The notes under the pieces are model-generated. The model did not search any database and was not told the DNA's origin. It saw only the letters and a list, made by a program, of their open reading frames with translations. DNA of 64,000 nucleotides. Origin: Sulfitobacter sp. M05 (GTDB lineage: Bacteria > Pseudomonadota > Alphaproteobacteria > Rhodobacterales > Rhodobacteraceae). The position numbers and the translations under genes are program-made. The stretch lies in the NCBI RefSeq assembly GCF_029285175.1, contig NZ_JABEDH010000001.1:1-64000 (forward strand), in the 5' to 3' direction. This document shows positions 1 through 8,360 of this stretch, piece by piece (within the stretch, counting starts at the first letter, position 1; every line of letters starts with the position of its first letter).

Positions 1-64
1 GCCCGCTTGTCAATGCAATCCGCACAGCATCTTGGCGGAATTCGTCCGTCCGTTTCAGTCCCAT
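1..64 (-). mobile_element. IS3-family transposase OrfA, N-terminal fragment cut by window edge
   Basis: Reading the minus strand from the ATG at 64 gives MGLKRTDEFRQDAVRIALTSG, the typical start of the helix-turn-helix OrfA protein of IS3-family insertion sequences. An AAGGAGA ribosome-binding site sits just upstream (about 70-80 on the plus strand). Only about 21 codons are inside the window, so it cannot be said whether the element is complete. The outer end of the element must lie between about 80 and 130, next to the open frame that follows. OrfA is the DNA-binding subunit of the OrfAB transposase. Confidence 0.75.
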
Positions 65-275
65 AGTTCATCTCCTTTGCTGCAATAAATGCTATCAAAG
101 GAGCGGCATCAAACCGTGACAGGTCCAACTATCCCATCTCGCAGACGGTCGGGGCCAACTATCGATCGCCTTAGGATCGGGCGAAGCGACCAGTTTCCCT
201 GTCTCCGACGAACTTTGCGGGCCGGATATCGAAGATTTACCGCGGCTTCGGGACTTCCTTGAGGGATGGCAACGT

Positions 276-662
276 TTGGTACGCCAGGCAGGGACAATCG
301 CGAAGGGTGGCTTTAACATTGCTGAGGCAAAGGAAAATCTTGATGCCCAACTGGCTGTCGGCCTTATGCTCGACGCTGAGCCCCGAGGGTACCTGGAGTT
401 TGATGTCCAGGATGCGGCTTTAGACGACGAACTAACTGGCGTCTATTTCAACACCTGCATGCTCGGTGGTGCTGAAATCACCTACAGCGTTCTTGTGACA
501 CTCAAACGTCGCCCGGATCAGCCTTTGACATTTCGCTCTGTAAGTTTCGATGCACTGGACGTCAGGACGCGTGTAAACGACCTCAAAGCTTATGGTCGGG
601 ACCAGGCAGAAAAGCAGGGCGTCGCCATCCTCCTCGATCCTGATCTTATCAGCAGAGTTTGA
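276..662 (+). CDS. hypothetical protein, probably 5'-truncated by the neighbouring IS
   Basis: An open frame of 128 codons from a TTG at 276. The frame stays open upstream to base 120 and still looks protein-like there (it includes ELCGPDIEDLPRLRDFLEGW), but it contains no ATG or GTG. It runs straight into the IS3-type end. The simplest reading is that the insertion sequence or a linked deletion removed the real start. The product is acidic, soluble and without a signal peptide or a domain I recognise. No function can be assigned; if it is made at all it starts from the weak TTG. Confidence 0.5.
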   Translation: MVRQAGTIAKGGFNIAEAKENLDAQLAVGLMLDAEPRGYLEFDVQDAALDDELTGVYFNTCMLGGAEITYSVLVTLKRRPDQPLTFRSVSFDALDVRTRVNDLKAYGRDQAEKQGVAILLDPDLISRV

Positions 663-854
663 GCAGACCCAGCTTCAAAAAGCCAAAGTCCGCCTGGGGC
701 AAGCCTTGATGGCCAAAGCTATAGGACGGGCTAAAATGCTGCGATCGATCTAATAGCGGTTGCGAGCCCACATGTATGTACTGGCTGCTGTTCGCAAGTG
801 AGATATAGGCTATCACTGTTGAGAAAAGTGAGAATGAATAGATGATGATTACCG

Positions 855-2045
855 ATGATCTTTGAACCTGAACATTGGGAAAAGCCGTCTCCAAGTGAGA
901 TGCTTGATTTCATGGATCGTCCGAAGACGCCGGGGAAACCTAGTGGCAGTATGCTCGTTTTTCGTAAGCAACTTTCGCCGCTGTCTGTCTACAAGTATCT
1001 CGGTGCCCGTTTTGGCCAGCCCTATGGTTTCCAAACGATGGCGAAGAAACCGCATGACAGCGACAACCTTTTTCATTGGGACTATCTGCTGAAAGCTGGC
1101 GATGCTTGGCTTCACATACAGGGAGGGAACCGCGACGTTCATGTCGCGATATTTGGGAAATCTATGTCCTCCAAGAACTGGGTAAAATTCGCGAGAGCGT
1201 TGAAGGGTGATTTTGGCCGCTGTGGTTGCGGAATGGCATCAGTCGGCGCGACACTCGAAAAATGGAGCATCGTCTCGAACCGATTTGCCTTGATCGCGGA
1301 TACCTGTGCCGGTTTCCATGAGGTATTGACGGACGAGCAAGATCCTCCCGACTTCACGCCGGGAAAGCGTAGGTCTGCGGCGGGAATCAAGCGCTATAAC
1401 AGACATGTTGAGAAGATTGGGAAACGGGCGGACAGGGTGTTTAGTGCATCGCTATCGCTCGATTTGATCACGCCAGTGCTGGCAGAGGCATTCATCAACC
1501 TTGTAATATTCATGGGTCGGAAAGACGAACTAAAGCGCAATCCGAGGCAGTATGACCATTATATCCGACAACCAATTGATACGCGGGTCTTTGACCTGCA
1601 CTTGAAATGCAATTACTTCATAGCAGGGGTCGATCCGGACTGCGATGAGTATAAGGCGTTCAAGCGGGTCATGGATCGCCGGAACCATAACCTCCATGGA
1701 AACATTGATCCCGGAAAGGACGCCATCGAAACGGTGTATTTTGACAAGTTTACACCGCTTTACGAACGAGGCGCTGATCCGATCCTCGAATTGTTCAGGA
1801 ACAAAGAAGCAGTGTTCGATGTTGCCGGTGTGCTCGCTCGGTACCACGACGTTCACACATTCCTTCGCTATGTGCTGAGCCTCCTTGAGGAGAAACCCAG
1901 AGCCGAGATCGAGTTAATGATGGAGGAATCGACGTTTGGGTATGACATTTCGCACGAACGTGCGGGGCGTCTATTTCCGTCGCATGAAGTCATGATGGTG
2001 ATGCCGCTCAAGTACGATGACGAATTGAATATCGATTGGCGATAA
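855..2045 (+). CDS. hypothetical protein with a HEPN-like R-N-x3-H motif
   Basis: A 396-residue soluble protein without signal peptide or membrane segments. I do not recognise the full-length family. Near the C-terminal third, R276-N277-x3-H281-G matches the RNxxxH(G) signature of HEPN-fold proteins, many of which are RNases in toxin-antitoxin, abortive-infection and CRISPR-linked systems. The surroundings, helix-rich and charged, are compatible with an all-alpha HEPN bundle. The gene stands alone between a truncated hypothetical gene and an ABC-ATPase stump in an IS-marked patch, which fits an accessory or defence gene. No antitoxin-like partner is visible. The ATG at 855 is preceded by only a weak AT-rich leader; the HEPN assignment is inference from the motif. 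Confidence 0.6.
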   Translation: MIFEPEHWEKPSPSEMLDFMDRPKTPGKPSGSMLVFRKQLSPLSVYKYLGARFGQPYGFQTMAKKPHDSDNLFHWDYLLKAGDAWLHIQGGNRDVHVAIFGKSMSSKNWVKFARALKGDFGRCGCGMASVGATLEKWSIVSNRFALIADTCAGFHEVLTDEQDPPDFTPGKRRSAAGIKRYNRHVEKIGKRADRVFSASLSLDLITPVLAEAFINLVIFMGRKDELKRNPRQYDHYIRQPIDTRVFDLHLKCNYFIAGVDPDCDEYKAFKRVMDRRNHNLHGNIDPGKDAIETVYFDKFTPLYERGADPILELFRNKEAVFDVAGVLARYHDVHTFLRYVLSLLEEKPRAEIELMMEESTFGYDISHERAGRLFPSHEVMMVMPLKYDDELNIDWR

Positions 2046-2304
2046 TGGCCATTCAAGCGACCATTCGAAGGAAGAATCTCAAGGCTGGTTTCGTCCGCGC
2101 CCCGGTCCTCCAGGCACCGAGAATGCTGCGGGGATGCACGAATGTCGGCAATTCGGGCTGCTGACGCAACATCGAGCGACCGTGGTCAACGGCAGCAATG
2201 GGCCGTCATGTACTTCGAAAGTAGTGCCAAGCAAATTTCGGACGCACTGCGTCGAGTTGTCGCACCTTCGTCTTGTATAGACTTAAATAGGCATCGCTTT
2301 AGCC
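2046..2304. other. gap without a supported gene
   Basis: This stretch separates the HEPN-like gene from the ABC-ATPase remnant. Only short frames without ribosome-binding sites are present, and no inverted repeats of insertion sequences were seen. It probably holds the junction at which the 5' part of the ATPase gene was lost. Confidence 0.4.
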
Positions 2305-2592
2305 TTGAACCCGGTCAATGCAGCGGAGCTTGGCATTCGCCCAGAGCACATTGATGTCGTCGACCTTGGTACCGGCGATTTCGATGCCGTGGCCGATGTC
2401 GTGGAGCATCTGGGATCAGACACAAATCTGTTTGTGCGCATTGAAGGTATTGGCCCGATGATGGTGCGGGTGCATGGAAATATTCCCAAGCAGCCAGGCG
2501 ACAGCGTCGGACTTAAGTTGCAACGTGAGAACATCCATCTGTTTGCTACCGATGGGCAACGTTTAAGGGCAGAAGGCGCCCTTGCGGCTTAG
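2305..2592 (+). pseudogene. 3' remnant of a UgpC/MalK-type sugar ABC transporter ATPase (TOBE domain only)
   Basis: The 95-codon frame begins at a TTG and almost at once gives LGIRPEHIDVVD, the conserved entry to the C-terminal TOBE/OB domain of MalK/UgpC-type ATP-binding proteins. It then continues to a normal domain end with GDSVGLKLQRENIHLFATDGQRL. The nucleotide-binding domain (Walker A, LSGGQ, Walker B), about 270 residues in this family, is missing. It is not a copy of the complete ATPase at 8361, whose C-terminus is clearly different, so it is the stump of a second sugar transporter lost from this locus. A terminator follows directly. Confidence 0.75.
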
Positions 2593-2603
2593 ACAAAAAT
2601 ACG

Positions 2604-2637
2604 CAGCGCACCGGAGTATTTAACGGTGCGCTGTTTT
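2604..2637. terminator. bidirectional rho-independent terminator
   Basis: CAGCGCACCG and CGGTGCGCTG form a perfect 10-bp stem with a 10-nt loop, followed by TTTT on the plus strand. On the minus strand the same hairpin is followed by a T-rich stretch (TATTTTTG). It can serve both the ATPase remnant and the isomerase gene that ends at 2716. Confidence 0.8.
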
Positions 2638-2715
2638 CTGGGTGAAAAAGCGGTCAGTAGAGGCATGGTGCCTTCTGAAATGGCACTTTCCACTGCTTCC
2701 TCGGCGAACTCCGGG

Positions 2716-3951
2716 TCACGCCGACAGAACCCCGTTAAGATCTTTCCCAATATGTGACAGGCGCGTGGACAGCGGAAAGAGTGCGGCCTGTATGGAATGA
2801 TAGATATCTGGTTTGCCCATGAACTGAGTGACCGTTGGTTGGCCGTTCTCGTCAATCTCTGGAAACCAGCCCCCATGGGTATGGTCAATGTAATGCGCGT
2901 CTGCAAACTGCCACAACCGACTATACCACTGATGTTGTTCGGCGTTGTCGCCAAGTTTGAGAAAGGCCGCAAGCACGCCAATCGCTTCGGTAACTGGCCA
3001 CCAATACCGGTCCCTGATTGCAGGTGTCCCATCAAAATTCAGCGTATAGAAAAACCCACCACGCTCATTATCCCAAGCATCCGTAAGGGCGCGTTCGACC
3101 AACGACCAAGCGGTCTGGATCGATGTACCATCGGGGCGACCGGATAGATCCCAATATTGCAACAATAAACGTCCCAATTCAAAGGAGTGTCCGGGCGTGG
3201 TGCCCGCAGGGCGAAACATTGGGTTGCCTGAATAGCTGCGGTCGATTTGCCAATTTTCTGTGTAATGTTCGGGCAAACGCCAGTTTTCCGAGGCACCATT
3301 TTTATAGACCAAGAAGTCGAGTATGCGTTTCGCTTTTTGCAGATAGGCTTCGCGGCCTGTTGCTTCATAAGCCGTCAACAGGGCTTCGACCCCATGCATA
3401 TTGGCATTCATTCCGCGATATGTGGAGAAGGGGGTCCAATTGCGGTTGTATTCATCCGAAAATAGCCCGTGGTCGTCTTCCCAATAATGGGAATCTAACG
3501 TGCTGGTGACATCCTCAATTAGGCGGTCCGCGTCGGGATGGCCCGCCAATTTTGCGCTTGCCCCGGCCAATAAAACAAAGGCATGGCCATAAGCCAGTTT
3601 CCGGTCATCATGGATGTTTTTCCCATCCAGCGCCCAAAGATATCCCCCATGCTCACGATCCCGGTGGAACTCCCAAAGATAGGACATTCCCTGATCGATC
3701 AGGGTGTCACATTGCGAAAGCCCTGCGAGCTTTCCTAAGGCAAAGGAATGCGTCAGCCGGGTTGTTGTGTGAAGCTCTTGGACTGAACTATTCAACGGTG
3801 ACCCGTCATAGCCCAACACGTAAAAACCGGCATCTGGCCGCAGACTCGCATTGAAAAAATCAAATTGATCTTTGGCGTCTTTGGCCAGGCGGGCGCGATG
3901 TTCTGGCACCCCAAAACTGAATTGTGCAGCGTCAGATGTGACTGTCTTCAT
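2716..3951 (-). CDS. AGE-family epimerase/isomerase (YihS / mannose-isomerase type)
   Basis: Cytoplasmic (alpha/alpha)6-barrel enzyme of the N-acylglucosamine 2-epimerase superfamily, 411 residues from the ATG at 3951. Signature blocks are NANMHGVEAL with H186, GHSFELGR with H255 and KPDIYHSIQA with H385. Their spacing matches the three catalytic-site histidines known from YihS-type aldose-ketose isomerases, which interconvert mannose, fructose and glucose. Next to a sugar importer and a fructokinase-like gene, mannose-to-fructose isomerisation is the likely job (inference). It follows the LacI gene by about 50 bp on the same strand and is probably co-transcribed. An in-frame ATG at 3978 lacks a purine-rich leader, whereas GGAAAA precedes 3951, so the shorter form is preferred. 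Confidence 0.85.
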   Translation of the reverse strand: MKTVTSDAAQFSFGVPEHRARLAKDAKDQFDFFNASLRPDAGFYVLGYDGSPLNSSVQELHTTTRLTHSFALGKLAGLSQCDTLIDQGMSYLWEFHRDREHGGYLWALDGKNIHDDRKLAYGHAFVLLAGASAKLAGHPDADRLIEDVTSTLDSHYWEDDHGLFSDEYNRNWTPFSTYRGMNANMHGVEALLTAYEATGREAYLQKAKRILDFLVYKNGASENWRLPEHYTENWQIDRSYSGNPMFRPAGTTPGHSFELGRLLLQYWDLSGRPDGTSIQTAWSLVERALTDAWDNERGGFFYTLNFDGTPAIRDRYWWPVTEAIGVLAAFLKLGDNAEQHQWYSRLWQFADAHYIDHTHGGWFPEIDENGQPTVTQFMGKPDIYHSIQAALFPLSTRLSHIGKDLNGVLSA

Positions 3952-4002
3952 TGCGTTTTCCAACGGAAACCTCGTCATGTATGGGGGCGCATTTTTCGCA
4001 AC

Positions 4003-5019
4003 TTAGGCGTCACGAAGAAAGCCCGAGATGGGTTGAATATATTGCAGGTCTGTCGCGGGCGTGCCCTCGATCCGTTTCAGCAGAAGGTCGGCCAATGTCT
4101 CACCCGCTGCGGAAAGATCTTCGTATAGGCTGGCGACCCGAGGGCGCACGAGGTCAAAGACACCAGAGGTTTGTTTGACCACAACCTGGACGTCCTGACC
4201 GGCCACCAATCCCCGATCTTGAATGGCGGCAAGGGCTGCCAACCCAGAAACATCCCCTGGCAGGATCAATCCGTCAGGGGCATTCTTTTCACCAAAGCGC
4301 TGGTGAATTTGTGCCGAAATTGTGTCTGCATCGCTATCGAGCGAAACACCCTCTAGGATTTCGTGGTCAATTCCCGACGCGCGGACGGCCTTCATAAAGC
4401 CATGAAGAAGGTGTTGGCGGAAAGTAAAGCGTTCTGGCGGCAACAGAATACCGATCCGTCTTGCGCCACGCTTGATCAACATGTCTGCAGCTTGTCGGGC
4501 AAAGGTAAAGTTATCAAAGTCTACATAAGGATGTGGTGTCGCCAGTTCCGATCTACCGTGGGAAACAAACGGAAAATCCGCCTCCAACAAGAACTTAATG
4601 CGTGCGTCATCTGGCGTGGTGCGCGAGAAGATAATCCCATCCGCCAGCTTGTCACGGACAACCCGCCGGATCCTTTCAGCGGATTCATCGTGCCCAAAGT
4701 CAGGCAGCACCACGAGATGATAGGGCGTGCCTTCCAAACGTGCGCTGATGCCCCCAATGAGCAGGGTGCCAAAGCCAAGGATTTCTTCGTGCGGTGGAAG
4801 GATCAGATAGATGACCTGTGTGCGCCCAGTGCGCAATCTTTGGGCGGCACGGTCGGGGGAATAGCCAAGCTCTTGCGCGGTTTTATGGACCAACGCACGG
4901 GTCTCTTCCGCCATTTGCGGGTCATTGGCCAAAGCACGTGAAACGGCACCGACAGATATTCCGACTTTTGCGGCGATTGTCCGTTGGGTGGGGCGTTTAC
5001 TGTGTGTCGAGTTTGGCAT
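4003..5019 (-). CDS. LacI-family transcriptional regulator of the sugar locus
   Basis: 338 residues. An N-terminal LacI helix-turn-helix (residues about 12-32, QRTIAAKVGISVGAVSRAL) is followed by a periplasmic-binding-protein-like effector domain. The gene diverges from the binding protein-permease-ATPase genes and precedes the isomerase gene. Two palindromic operator candidates lie in the 212-bp divergent region, one close to its own start and one over the transporter promoter. It therefore probably represses both directions until the imported sugar or a derivative binds. The effector cannot be read from sequence. Confidence 0.92.
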   Translation of the reverse strand: MPNSTHSKRPTQRTIAAKVGISVGAVSRALANDPQMAEETRALVHKTAQELGYSPDRAAQRLRTGRTQVIYLILPPHEEILGFGTLLIGGISARLEGTPYHLVVLPDFGHDESAERIRRVVRDKLADGIIFSRTTPDDARIKFLLEADFPFVSHGRSELATPHPYVDFDNFTFARQAADMLIKRGARRIGILLPPERFTFRQHLLHGFMKAVRASGIDHEILEGVSLDSDADTISAQIHQRFGEKNAPDGLILPGDVSGLAALAAIQDRGLVAGQDVQVVVKQTSGVFDLVRPRVASLYEDLSAAGETLADLLLKRIEGTPATDLQYIQPISGFLRDA

Positions 5020-5052
5020 GTTGCATGACTTCTATGGGTATCCTTCCAAGCT

Positions 5053-5071
5053 AATTTAATACGATTAAATT
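5053..5071. promoter_or_regulatory. LacI-type operator candidate (lacI-proximal)
   Basis: AATTTAATACGATTAAATT: perfect 8-bp inverted arms around ACG, 34 bp upstream of the LacI start codon. LacI-family proteins bind such palindromes, often with a central CG step. Position suggests autoregulation. Confidence 0.65.
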
Positions 5072-5169
5072 TGCAACATATAGGTTCTGCTTGCTGTCAA
5101 TTTAGACATTTTCCTGTAAAATACGGTCTTTATGTGAGCTAAGAGAGGTTATTGCCTAATTTGAATGTC

Positions 5170-5204
5170 TTGACAGGCTCTGTATTTTTAACGTTATAAA
5201 TACA
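5170..5204 (+). promoter_or_regulatory. sugar-transporter promoter overlapped by a LacI-type operator
   Basis: A consensus -35 TTGACA lies at 5170-5175 and a -10-like TTATAA at 5194-5199 (18-bp spacing). Bases 5181-5204 form a 24-bp palindrome centred on AACGTT with a single arm mismatch. The operator occupies the spacer and -10, so a bound LacI protein would block RNA polymerase. The start codon of the binding-protein gene follows at 5232 after a strong GGGAGGAAATC ribosome-binding site. Confidence 0.7.
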
Positions 5205-5231
5205 TATCAAAATTGATTCTGGGAGGAAATC

Positions 5232-6470
5232 ATGGATTTTAAACATCTAACGACCAGCGCAGCTCTGATCGCTCTTATGGCCGGAGCAGCCCATTCAGAC
5301 GATGTGGAGGTTCTGCACTGGTGGACCTCTGGCGGTGAAGCTGCGGCGCTGAATGTGTTGAAAGACAATCTGGCAGGACAGGATATAGGCTGGGTCGATA
5401 TGCCCGTCGCCGGTGGTGGTGGCGAGTCCGCGATGACTACACTGCGCGCGCGCGTAACAGCAGGAAATGCACCGACAGCTGTGCAAATGCTTGGCTTTGA
5501 CATCATTGACTGGGCAAATGAAGACGTGCTTGGCAATCTCGACAGCGTCGCCACCTCAGAAGGTTGGGATGACGTTGTTCCAGAGGCGCTTCAGTTCTTC
5601 TCAAAACATGACGGTAAATGGATCGCGGCCCCGGTGAATGTGCATTCCACCAACTGGGTTTGGATCAACAAAGCCGCTCTGGATAAAACCGGTTTGGGCC
5701 AGCCCACCAGCTGGGATGAATTGGTCGCCGTTCTTGGTGCAATGAAGGCAAACGGCATCACGCCACTTGCGCATGGAGGACAAGCTTGGCAGGACGCCAC
5801 GATCTTTGACGCGGTTGTCCTGAGCCTTGGCGATGACTTCTATAAATCCTCAATGATTGACCTCGACACCGACGCCTTGGGCGGCGCAACAATGGTTGAG
5901 GCGTTCGAACGGATGGGCACTTTGCGTGGCTACGTGGATGACAATTTCTCGGGTCGTGATTGGAACCTTGCATCAACCATGGTGATCAATGGCGAAGCGG
6001 GCATGCAGATGATGGGTGATTGGGCAAAGGGTGAATTCCTGCGCGCAGACCTGGCACCGGGCGAAGATTTCGTCTGTATCCGCTTCCCCGGCACTCAGGG
6101 TGCGGTGACATTCAACTCAGACCAATTTGTCATGTTTGACGTTGAAAATGGCCAAGATGCTCAGCTTGCTATGGCGTCAGCTGTTATGGACCCCGCGTTC
6201 CAATCGGCTTTCAACGTGGTGAAAGGTTCTGTTCCGGCGCGTACCGATGTTCCAAACACGGCGTTTGACGCCTGTGGCCAGAAAGGCATGGCAGATCTTG
6301 CGGATGCTGGCGGAAAAGGGCGCTTGTTTGGCTCAATGGCGCATGGACACTCGGTTCCGGCCTCTGTGAAAAATGCGATTTATGACGTTGTTACCGCGCA
6401 TTTCAATGGCGAATATGATGCCGAAACTGCGGCACAGGAACTCGTCAACGCAGTTGAATCTGCTCAATAA
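5232..6470 (+). CDS. sugar ABC transporter substrate-binding protein (family 1)
   Basis: 412 residues with a Sec signal peptide (residues 1-22, cleavage after AHS). The mature protein begins [17 protein letters not shown], typical of glucose/mannose-type family-1 solute-binding proteins. W and D residues such as [18 protein letters not shown] and [10 protein letters not shown] are the usual sugar-contacting and domain-hinge blocks. It is the first gene of the transporter operon, with a strong ribosome-binding site and a LacI-controlled promoter. It would capture a mono- or disaccharide in the periplasm and deliver it to the two permeases downstream. The similarity points to glucose/mannose-like sugars, but the substrate is not proven. 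Confidence 0.92.
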   Translation: MDFKHLTTSAALIALMAGAAHSDDVEVLHWWTSGGEAAALNVLKDNLAGQDIGWVDMPVAGGGGESAMTTLRARVTAGNAPTAVQMLGFDIIDWANEDVLGNLDSVATSEGWDDVVPEALQFFSKHDGKWIAAPVNVHSTNWVWINKAALDKTGLGQPTSWDELVAVLGAMKANGITPLAHGGQAWQDATIFDAVVLSLGDDFYKSSMIDLDTDALGGATMVEAFERMGTLRGYVDDNFSGRDWNLASTMVINGEAGMQMMGDWAKGEFLRADLAPGEDFVCIRFPGTQGAVTFNSDQFVMFDVENGQDAQLAMASAVMDPAFQSAFNVVKGSVPARTDVPNTAFDACGQKGMADLADAGGKGRLFGSMAHGHSVPASVKNAIYDVVTAHFNGEYDAETAAQELVNAVESAQ

Positions 6471-6581
6471 TCTCGTTTGGAAGGTCGGCACCTGCTGGCC
6501 TTCCTTACATGGGTTAAGCGCGCTTATTAGTCCTTTCGACAAGAAGCGAATGACGCGGTTGCGTCACCAAAGGGGGAACAG

Positions 6582-7478
6582 ATGGCACGTCATGCCACCG
6601 ATGCGGATTTTCGCACAAAACTTCAGGAATGGATCCCAAAACTGGTGCTTTCACCGTCGATCGCGCTGATGCTGATCTTTGTTTATGGTTTCATTCTTTT
6701 TACAGTCTACCTCAGCTTCACCGGCTCGCGGATGTTGCCGAGATACGATCTGGTCGGGTTTGACAATTATGCCCGTCTTTGGGGGCTTTCGGCGTGGTGG
6801 ACAGCGGTTACAAACCTCGCCATCTTTGCGTCCCTTTACATCTTTATTTGCACGGCGATTGGGCTGACACTCGCGATTTTACTGGATCAGAAAATTCGCG
6901 GTGAAGGCATGCTTCGCCCGATCTATCTTTACCCAATGGCCCTGTCTTTCATCGTGACCGGCACCGCATGGAAGTGGTTTCTGGACCCGGGAATTGGGCT
7001 GGAAAACACCATGCATCTTTGGGGGTGGGACAGCTTTAGTTTCGGCTGGATCAAGGATCGCAACATGGCGATTTACACGATTGTTATCGCGGCGGTTTGG
7101 CAAACAAGTGGCTTTGTCATGGCCATGTTTTTGGCTGGGCTGCGCGGCATCGACAATGAAATTCTGAAAGCGGCCCAGATTGATGGTGCCTCAAATTGGA
7201 GCCTCTATCGCCGTATCGTTATCCCAATGCTGCGACCTGCTTTCTTGTCGGCCTTTGTGATCCTCGCGCATCTTGCGGTAAAATCTTATGACCTTGTCAT
7301 TGCCTTGACGGGTGGGGGACCAGGTCGAGCCACCGAATTGCCCGCAACCTTCATGTATTCCTACACCTTCACGCGAAATCAAATGGGAACAGGTGCGGCC
7401 AGTGCCGTCATCATGTTGATGACCATTGCGGCGATCATGATGCCTTACCTTTATGCTGAGCTGAAGGAGAAGAAGTGA
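6582..7478 (+). CDS. sugar ABC transporter permease (MalF/GtsB type)
   Basis: 298-residue inner-membrane protein with six predicted transmembrane segments. The cytoplasmic EAA loop lies at about residues 193-219 (EILKAAQIDGASNWSLYRRI) and contacts the ATPase. It sits 111 bp after the binding-protein gene, and AAGGGGGA precedes the ATG at 6582. Its stop overlaps the start of the next permease, showing translational coupling. It forms half of the heterodimeric sugar channel. Confidence 0.93.
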   Translation: MARHATDADFRTKLQEWIPKLVLSPSIALMLIFVYGFILFTVYLSFTGSRMLPRYDLVGFDNYARLWGLSAWWTAVTNLAIFASLYIFICTAIGLTLAILLDQKIRGEGMLRPIYLYPMALSFIVTGTAWKWFLDPGIGLENTMHLWGWDSFSFGWIKDRNMAIYTIVIAAVWQTSGFVMAMFLAGLRGIDNEILKAAQIDGASNWSLYRRIVIPMLRPAFLSAFVILAHLAVKSYDLVIALTGGGPGRATELPATFMYSYTFTRNQMGTGAASAVIMLMTIAAIMMPYLYAELKEKK

Positions 7479-8356
7479 TGTCGATCGCAACGCAAGGCAC
7501 GGACGTCAACACCGGCAAAATTGCCCGTACCTTCATCTATCTGGTGCTGCTGGTCTTTGCGCTTTTCTATCTGTTGCCATTTTTTGTAATGGTGGTGAAC
7601 TCATTGAAACCGCTGGATGAAATCACCGGCGGAAATATGATGGCGCTGCCTGATAAATGGACAATCCAACCTTGGCTTTCCGCGTGGTCCTCTGCTCAGA
7701 TCGGGGTCGAACCAACGGGTTTGAAACCCTATTTTGTAAACTCAATCCTGATGGTTGTGCCCGCTGTGGCCATTTCGACATTTCTGGGTGCTTTGAATGG
7801 CTATGTGCTTACAAAGTGGCGTTTCCGGGGGGATACAATCCTGTTTGGGTTGCTGCTGTTTTCCTGCTTTATCCCGTTTCAGATTGTTCTGATCCCGATG
7901 GCCACGATCCTTGGTAAAATAGGCTTGGCAGGCACTATTCCTGGCTTGGTATTGGTGCATGTCGTGTATGGGGTTGGCTTTACCACCCTTTACTATCGCA
8001 ACTATTATGCAGCCTTCCCAACCGAGCTTGTGCGCGCAGCCATGATGGATGGCGCCGGTTTTTTCCGCATCTTCTGGCGGATTATGTTGCCGGTGTCCGG
8101 GCCAATCACGGTGGTGTCCGTCATCTGGCAGTTTACCAATGTATGGAATGACTTTTTGTTTGGTGCCTCGTTCGGCGGGCAAAGCCAACCGATGACTGTC
8201 GCGCTCAACAATCTTGTGCAATCTTCAACGGGTGTGAAGGAATATAACGTTCACTTCGCAGGCGCGATCCTCGCTGCTCTTCCCACTCTTCTCGTTTACA
8301 TCGTCGCAGGCCGGTACTTTGTCCGCGGTTTGATGGCCGGTTCCGTGAAAGGCTAA
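7478..8356 (+). CDS. sugar ABC transporter permease (MalG/GtsC type)
   Basis: 292 residues with six membrane segments and an EAA loop at about residues 183-209 (ELVRAAMMDGAGFFRIFWRI). The start at ATG 7478 shares its first base with the stop of the preceding permease and is served by GGAG at 7465. A GTG three bases earlier is also in frame. It ends with the family-typical RYFVRGLMAGSVKG. It is the second channel subunit for the sugar importer. Confidence 0.93.
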   Translation: MSIATQGTDVNTGKIARTFIYLVLLVFALFYLLPFFVMVVNSLKPLDEITGGNMMALPDKWTIQPWLSAWSSAQIGVEPTGLKPYFVNSILMVVPAVAISTFLGALNGYVLTKWRFRGDTILFGLLLFSCFIPFQIVLIPMATILGKIGLAGTIPGLVLVHVVYGVGFTTLYYRNYYAAFPTELVRAAMMDGAGFFRIFWRIMLPVSGPITVVSVIWQFTNVWNDFLFGASFGGQSQPMTVALNNLVQSSTGVKEYNVHFAGAILAALPTLLVYIVAGRYFVRGLMAGSVKG

Positions 8357-8360
8357 ACTC

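Noticed and set aside
2142-2354. 70-codon frame between the HEPN-like gene and the ATPase stump
   Set aside because: No ribosome-binding site or recognisable domain, and it overlaps the better-supported TOBE remnant in another frame.
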